Shown here: piece by piece, positions 58,201 to 64,000 of the stretch | Layout of the letters: each line of letters opens with the position of its first letter | Position numbering within the stretch: position 1 is the stretch's first letter | Assembly (NCBI RefSeq): GCF_040054535.1 | Contig: NC_090791.1 | Span: forward strand, 16,233,327 to 16,297,326 | Source of the DNA: Antennarius striatus | Lineage: Eukaryota > Chordata > Actinopteri > Lophiiformes > Antennariidae | Reading direction: 5' to 3' | DNA length: 64,000 nt | Position numbers and translations under genes: made by a program | The notes under the pieces: model-generated | What the model was told of the DNA's origin: nothing | What the model saw: only the letters and a program-made list of their open reading frames with translations | The model's database searches: none

Positions 58201-58495
58201 TCCTTCAGCTCTTCTGGCCATCCAGAAAATTCAAGTGCTTCTTTGTCACTAGTGAAGCCTGAGTTTAGACTTTAAGGTGTGTTCACACCAACTGTGAAGC
58301 AAATTTTTGCTTTCGTTTACTCTGGTGTGAATCTCATCCGGGGACCCTTACATCTTCATGCTTCATGACACAACATCAAATAAATTTTCCACCCAAGTTG
58401 GGAAAAGATTTACCCAAACTTCACAACATTGGTTATCAATCATGTCTGTCACATTTGCACTGACTTTGCTGTTAGGTTTAGAATGTGGACAGTCG
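55265..58495. other. No gene recognised; one repeat piece
   Basis: 56110-56275 (minus strand) is a piece of the dispersed fish repeat (GGTTCTGGGTTCAAATCGGA, CTCTGGGTTCTCCAGC). The rest is AT-rich with only short frames. Confidence 0.5.
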
Positions 58496-58498
58496 ACT

Positions 58499-58791
58499 CT
58501 AGGTGTGTGTCTGCGACTCTGTATCCCAGTTCTTTCCTCTGTTCCTCTTCCGGTTTCTCTCCGCCATGACCGTTGCTGCTACCACCGTGACCAGGACAGT
58601 GACAGTGATTACGAGCACGGTGGCTGTTTCTGCGATGCAGAGCTGACTGTCAACCCAGGCCAGCAAAGCCCCGACCAGCTGCGGAGGGTTGTGGCACGTC
58701 ACATTGTGGTAGTCTTCGATGTGAAGATGGCGAACATGCAAGATCTTGCTGAAGACTCGGTGCAGCTCGCAATCACAACTCCACGGGTTGC
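58499..58791 (-). CDS. LRR gene coding exon 5
   Basis: LRRCT cap (NPWSCDCELHRVFSKIL, NVTCHNPPQL), TM helix and cytoplasmic tail, ending TAG at 58499-58501. A (TG)n tract lies about 35 bases upstream of the acceptor. Confidence 0.85.
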
Positions 58792-58822
58792 CTGGTGTAA
58801 CAATAGGACAGGAAACTGGGGA

Positions 58823-58893
<71 letters not shown>

Positions 58894-61211
58894 ATACAGT
58901 AACCTTACATATTGAAACCTTAAACCCAACCAAACACAGGAAATGGAAATATCTTTATTGTATTCATTTGTTCTACTTTTTATTTTTCAGCACATATTTC
59001 TTGATTATGGTCACAGAAAATTATTTATTATTTCATTTTATACTACTGTGACCCTTTCAGTAGAAGACAAGAACACCTGACAAAGACTACAGCAAACGAA
59101 AATAAGCGACCTGACAACTGGATGTGTGTTGCCATCGTATGAAGGTTGATGAAGGTTTTAAACTTGAGGTGATGCAGGTTGTTTCCCTCCAGAGCAAGGA
59201 CAGCCAGACTGTAAAGAGGAGCTAGAGCATCAGTGTCTATCTGGGAGATGTTGTTGTTACTCAGTAGAAGCACCTAGACAGGCAGACAGACAGGCAGGTA
59301 GGCACAAAGACAGACAGACAAGTCAAAAAATAGGCCTATGTCATTCAGAAATGTCAAGGGGTATTTATATACCTCTAGTGCAGGCAGCATATCCAGGCTG
59401 CCCTGCTGCACCACAGTCAGCCTGTTGTTGTGTAGGTAAAGGTGTCTAAGCCTCGAGAGACCCCTGAACACACCAGGTCCAACCGACATCAGCTCATTGT
59501 AACTGAGGTCCAGCTTCTCCACGCTGTCCAGATTCTCCAAGCTGAGGGGGAATGGAGGGGGTCCCTTATTTTAGGTCACAAAACACAACCTGGTGGTCCG
59601 CAGTTGTCCCCAATGCTTAGATAATAAAAGGATTAGTCTAGATTAACCAAAGTAATGCAACTATACAAACAAACAAAACTGGACCAACCACTAGAATGTT
59701 AGGGAATTATGAAATATTCTAAATATAGAGTACTAATGAATTTAAGTGTAGTACTGACTCCTCTAGACTCCATTGTATTATTTGGTTTTTGCTTGGGTAC
59801 CTACGCTTTTGTTATCATCTTAATTGAAGTCTCAACACTTCTGAGCAGTTCCTAAAAATTGAAATGAAAGTATCGCAAACCACTGATTGGTTCATGATTG
59901 AGACATCCGTCACAGCACAAACCCACATCTGTCATTTTTAAGCTCGTAACTACGCGAGCAGCTGTACTTTATTACATCGAGAGGGAGCAAATGTTCCTTT
60001 CCTTGATATGAGAGGAGAGAGGTGTGCAACACAGTAAAGTTTACTCCAGCAGTCATGCAAGGCATCACCATGACAACCATCTACCGAATACAGTACACAG
60101 ACTAGAGATAAGTAGAAAAGTAAACCTCTGCAGCCTTCTTTTGGGTTGAAGGCCGACAGTCCAGATGGGCTTGCGACTTATCATGATGTGTGTTTAATTT
60201 TAAATCACATGTGGTGATCCACTTTAGATCGTTACAGTCCACATGAGCGAGGCTCACTTCATGAAGCAATGGTGAGCTTCACCTTCAGGAAAAGGACACC
60301 CCAGGTTTAGGAGGTCCACATTTGGTTTGCATTATGATTCTGGCGCTAAACTGGATTATAACAAACGATCATTTATATTGCACCAACAGCAGCTCAAGGA
60401 GTCTAAAGACTTCTTTCAGTATCATAAAAAAAACCTCCTGATCCTTAAGATCATCATCCTCCTTTAAGTCAACTTAGTCCCTGTTAAAGGAGGAGTTAAA
60501 GGAGGATGAAGGAAACATGCAGTCTATTGATGGAGGGACTGTTGACTTCCACTAGGAGCACCAATAGATAGACAGGTACCTGTTTCCAGATAAATGCAGC
60601 AAGGAGTTGTGTTCCAGCCTCAGCTCTCTGAGAGCAAACAGACTGGCCGAGAAGTCGGCAGGGAGAGATCTCAACTGATTCCAGCTCAGGTCCAGCTTCT
60701 CCAGGAAGGACAAAGAGAAGAAAGCCTGTGAGGTAGAGGACAGAAGCATCAGTTTAACTGCTGTGTTAGTTTCCTTTGTAATTTTCCCTCACTCTACTGC
60801 TCGTAAACATTGAGACCCAGACCGGATCCTTTTTTCCTTTACTGATCTCACCCTCTCGACCCGTTTTATTTAGAAGAGTTTATTATGCCATATCCCTATT
60901 CCTACCTGTGGTTGTATTTCTTGTATGTCATTGTTGGTCAGAACCATCACCCGCAGAGACCAAAGTCCAATGAAGGCTCGGGTGCGGATCTGGCTCAGAT
61001 TGTTCTCTCCCAGCTCCAGCAGCCATGTGCCATGTGGGAGGCCCCTGGGAACATGCTCAAACCCTTGACCATGGCAGTCCACCAGGTCAGCGTGCTCATA
61101 ACACACACACTGGCGTGGACACAACCGTGAGCCATCAACGGATGAAAAAAACGACTGAGCCGAATAAAAGGCAAGTAGGAAGGAGAGACGAGTGAGGAAA
61201 ATGAGACACAT
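58499..61211 (-). CDS. Leucine-rich-repeat type I membrane protein (five coding exons)
   Basis: Minus-strand exons 60906-61211, 60580-60725, 59373-59541, 59111-59273 and 58499-58791; phases fit and give 358 residues. A signal peptide (MCLIFLTRLSFLLAFYSA) is followed by a cysteine-capped LRRNT (CPRQCVCYEHADLVDC). Then come about eight LRRs (for example LEKLDLSWNQLRSLPADF, LRHLYLHNNRLTVV, LAVLALEGNNLHHL). LRRCT is NPWSCDCELH...VTC...C. One TM helix (TVLVITVTVLVTVVAATVM) and a short basic tail ending ESQTHT complete it. The layout fits cell-surface adhesion or receptor-ligand roles, or a channel accessory subunit. I do not recognise the exact orthologue. Splitting of the LRRs over introns differs from many single-exon LRR membrane genes. 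Confidence 0.85.
58827..58891. repeat. (TG)n microsatellite
   Basis: In the last intron of the LRR gene, near the acceptor. Confidence 0.97.
59111..59273 (-). CDS. LRR gene coding exon 4
   Basis: VLLLSNNNISQIDTDALAPL and LAVLALEGNNLHHLKFKTFI; the donor is the weak site CAG|GTCGCT but phase and sequence (LSG|NPWSCDC) fit exactly. Confidence 0.82.
59373..59541 (-). CDS. LRR gene coding exon 3
   Basis: LENLDSVEKLDLSYNELMSV and LRHLYLHNNRLTVVQQGSLD; acceptor TTCCCCCTCAG, donor GTATAT, phase 0 out. Confidence 0.85.
60580..60725 (-). CDS. LRR gene coding exon 2
   Basis: AFFSLSFLEKLDLSWNQLRS and LFALRELRLEHNSLLHLSGN; two LRRs, donor GTACCT in phase 2. Confidence 0.85.
60906..61211 (-). CDS. LRR gene coding exon 1
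   Basis: Signal peptide, LRRNT and two LRRs (LLELGENNLSQIRTRAFIGL, LRVMVLTNNDIQEIQPQ). The start ATG at 61209-61211 is chosen because it opens a clean signal peptide. The frame upstream has no ATG. A CTCTCCCAG acceptor at 61307 marks the 5' UTR edge. Confidence 0.85.
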
Positions 61212-62118
61212 GTTTTGATGGACGGCAGCAGGAGGAAAGACGATTTTCGGAATGAAGTCTGGAAGTTTTATTCCGCCATTTGTCAAGCCTCACAGTGCAG
61301 TGACACCTGGGAGAGAGGAGAACAATCATAGTGTTTAGTTTTACATTGAGATTAAAAAAGTCAAACTCCGGATAACCTAAACTAATGTTCAATGCTGCAT
61401 TCATTGTCTTTTTGTTTCTTCCCCTTCGTGTGACATTTGGACAAACTAAAGAATAAAAATTGATTAGTTTAGCCAAATCCCACGGGTATATGGGATGCAC
61501 AGCTCTTTGGCCGAGTGCAAATCTTGAGCATGTTTTCCAGACAGGAGGGGTGGGACAGAACAGAACAAAAAGTTGACTAAATGTTTGTGCAATATTTATC
61601 TTATTCAGCATTATCGTACTGCAACTTTTTCCATTCTGTCTTCAACTAGACTGACCAAAGAGGAATCCATGTTTTCTATAATTGATATACCAGCATTAAA
61701 TGATTATAAAACTTACATTCCTGAATGCAAACTAAGTGTTAAGTTTATTAGTGACACAGGTTTTTGATCCGATTTACCCTGCATCTCCCATCCAAAATAT
61801 AATTACATAATCACAGCTATTAAGTTCGGGGAAGCACAAAGGATTAGAGTCTGTCTGATATACAAAGAGCAAAACCATCTGACAGCAACATACATATTTA
61901 TATTTGTTCACCTGGAAACTCTTTGTTGTTTACTTTTAACTAATTCAATATCAGTGCTAATAGCTACCTTTCACAATTCTCTATGTTGTCAAATCACACA
62001 GTGAACTTTCTCCCTGCATTCTTCATATGAATAAAATGATCTATGAAAATAGAGAAAAATCATCTGTCAAAAAACATCTTCAAGCTCTGAGTCTTCCTCT
62101 TGTCCTCAGCTTACTCAC

Positions 62119-62325
62119 CTACTCCACTGCTGGAGAACCCAAATGATCTTGATTCTGGATCATCAGCTTCTCTCTGTGCTGACTGGATGACCGCTAGATC
62201 AGAAGAGATGACCGGGAGATGATGGACGGAGGGAGAAATGTGAGGATGCTGATGGAGACCGTCGGTGCTGTCAGCTGTGCCTAATCCTCTAATCCTCTCC
62301 AATCACCAAATGCTTCCCCTCATTC
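62119..62325 (-). other. Probable non-coding first exon of the LRR gene
   Basis: A strong donor, GTAG|GTGAGTAAG, at 62119 pairs with the acceptor at 61307. No ATG-initiated frame is seen. A TATA-like GATAAAAATA lies near 62350-62360, so transcription could start around 62325. Confidence 0.5.
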
Positions 62326-62369
62326 ACTGAACGCTCGCAGCTCATCTGATATTTTTATCATGCCTCCGT

Positions 62370-63380
62370 CTCTGTCCTCCCCCTCTCATCCCTGGTACCA
62401 CTCAGGAGATTTGGTATCCCTTTATCGCCCCCCCATTCTTTTACTAACTTTAATATTTTTTGAAGACTGTTAACCCCTTGTTCACAAACTGGACAAAGCT
62501 AATATGTTTGCAAATTCAGATGAATGCATTAGTGCCACTTTCATACAAGCTGAATTCAGGACGAAAGAAGTTTCTTGCACTGGAGTTTTAGGTGTACAAA
62601 GTCCCTGAAAACACTGCTTCAACATTTTAATTCATCTGATTCATTTATAGTATATATCACAACCGCACAGCAAAGGACATGGACACTCCTAAAGAAGGAG
62701 ACAGTGTGAGAGACAGACTTTTGTGAGTGAAAACATAGTAGTTTGACTTACTACACACAATTGATGCTAAGAAAACAGGACAAAGGGAACAGCTGATGTA
62801 TAGTTTAATTGTTAAAATGTTGGTGTAAGGAAAGAAAATACCAATGTTGACAATTAAGGTCGCACAGTAACCAACTGAGGAGATTTTAATTTATATTTGC
62901 AATATGATGTTCCGAAATAATTTTTCCTGTTGGGGATGGACTTACTTCATGTTGAGATAAATTTAATTTCGAAGGAGGAATTTAAACTTCAACAAAAAAA
63001 TAAATAAAAGATGTAACAATATGTTTGTGGTTCCTACTAGAGTTTCCGGAGGACACATTTGAGTGTGACACTGCCAGAGACCGATGCAGTAGAGTACATG
63101 TGTTGTGAGCTGTTCTGCTGTAATAAATACACTAGTAAGCATGGATATTGCTTTAACCGTCCGTTCAGATAGTTTAGTGTTTAGACAAACAGGACAGAAT
63201 GAAACATTATTAAAGACTGTATGAATTAAAAGAACAATATTGTATTATACATTCATTGACATTATTAAATGTATCTTTAATTCTAATTATTGATTAATAG
63301 AAAACTTTTTGATATTTTTAATGTGTAACGTAAATGTTTAAAAATGTCATTATTATCTGAAAAAGTTATCTCTCCGATAA
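62370..63380. other. Intergenic, no feature recognised
   Basis: AT-rich, short frames only. It separates the LRR gene promoter from the CpG-richer segment that starts near 63390. Confidence 0.5.
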
Positions 63381-63384
63381 AAGT

Positions 63385-63600
63385 TGAAATGACGTCATGA
63401 CGTAGCAGGACGTTCAAAAATCCACGTGTCAAAACACGGAAGTGAAGTTTTCCCTGGATAAGATTTACGATTCATACGTTCGTGAGGTGGACGACCTATA
63501 CAACTCCACCCGTGATTGGCTCTGATCGTGGATGACGTCATCACGTAGGGCTGGTTGACAGGACGTTGATTACGGAAGAAACGTCACGTCTTCCTGACAG
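63385..63600 (+). promoter_or_regulatory. Putative promoter with two CRE palindromes
   Basis: Perfect TGACGTCA at 63390-63397 and 63533-63540. Further CGTCA/ACGTCA half-sites lie at 63583-63590, and an ATTGG (CCAAT-box) core at 63515-63519. CpG density rises sharply here compared with the flanks. It probably drives a plus-strand gene to the right; a divergent role for the LRR gene is less likely given 1 kb spacing. Confidence 0.5.
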
Positions 63601-63749
63601 GAGGATCGCTTTGCATGGACTCTGTTGGTGTTAGCCCTGCCGTTCATGGCGACACGAGGTGTCCGTAAACGCACCAAGAGGTGTCCGTCAACACACGAGG
63701 CTGGAGGAGAGGCCGTCCTGCTAACTTAAAGCTAACGGCTAACAGGAAG
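63600..63749 (+). other. Probable first exon of a gene leaving the right edge, with a short uORF
   Basis: Followed by a donor AGGAAG|GTAGGA at 63750. An ATG at 63648 opens a 27-codon frame (MATRGVRKRTKRCPSTHEAG, then GEAVLLT) ending TAA before the donor. It is therefore more likely an upstream ORF in a 5' UTR than the main start. Confidence 0.4.
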
Positions 63750-64000
63750 GTAGGACACGTGATCGAAGTTTAGCCACATGACTACGATTTATTGACAGAT
63801 ATATCATTTAGTAGCTGTTGGTAAGAACATTTCACACAAGAGTTGAAGTTGCAGTTTGGAAATTATCCAATTATCCATTAGTACATGTGAACGTAGCAGG
63901 AGATTTCTAACCTTAAATCAAATGGATCATTCTAGAGGCCGTCAGTCACCTGATTGAATCCACAGATCTGAAGATCTGAAGGTGTCTGCAGCAGGTAAAC

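Noticed and set aside
62111-62302. Short minus-strand coding frame upstream of the LRR gene
   Set aside because: It has no ATG start and ends at a strong splice donor; better explained as a non-coding first exon.

Overview
This window looks like nuclear DNA from a bony fish (teleost). Genes are split by short GT-AG introns. Intergenic and intronic DNA is AT-rich and holds long (CA)n, (AT)n and (GATT)n microsatellites. The retroelement mix is typical of fish: L2-type, RTE-type and other LINEs, a sushi-like Ty3/Gypsy element, and tRNA-derived SINEs. All gene models below were assembled by eye from reading frames, splice sites and phase. No database search was possible, so species and orthology are not assigned.

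Layout. (1) 1-1.13 kb is a near-copy of 43.2-44.4 kb. It carries a transmembrane-segment-1 (TM1) exon of an SLC6 transporter on the minus strand, presumably the start of a neighbouring gene that runs off the left edge. (2) 1.4-10 kb is transposon territory: two L2 pieces (plus strand) and a 3'-truncated sushi-like Gypsy element (minus strand) with one LTR. (3) 10.8-11.35 kb holds a third, older copy of the same SLC6 TM1 exon. (4) 17.5-44.0 kb holds a complete SLC6 transporter gene on the minus strand, in 14 coding exons. Every junction keeps phase, and the product resembles the BGT1/GAT2 GABA-betaine-taurine branch. Its introns are loaded with repeats, including an RTE LINE with an 18-bp target-site duplication. 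(5) 44.4-50.3 kb has repeats and no convincing gene. (6) 50.36-52.12 kb is a compact five-exon minus-strand gene for a secreted C1q-domain protein. (7) 52.2-58.4 kb has no gene I can support. (8) 58.5-62.3 kb is a minus-strand gene for a 358-residue leucine-rich-repeat type I membrane protein, with a non-coding first exon. (9) 63.4-63.75 kb looks like a plus-strand promoter and first exon, with two perfect CRE palindromes, of a gene continuing to the right.

The three minus-strand genes share no obvious pathway: a solute transporter, a secreted C1q protein and an LRR surface protein. The strongest story is the SLC6 locus, with one intact gene and three TM1 exon copies in tandem, two nearly identical and one diverged. 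All keep the same donor phase and surround an apparently altered substrate site. The second is the Gypsy element, which shows the architecture expected for self-primed reverse transcription (Tf1/sushi group).
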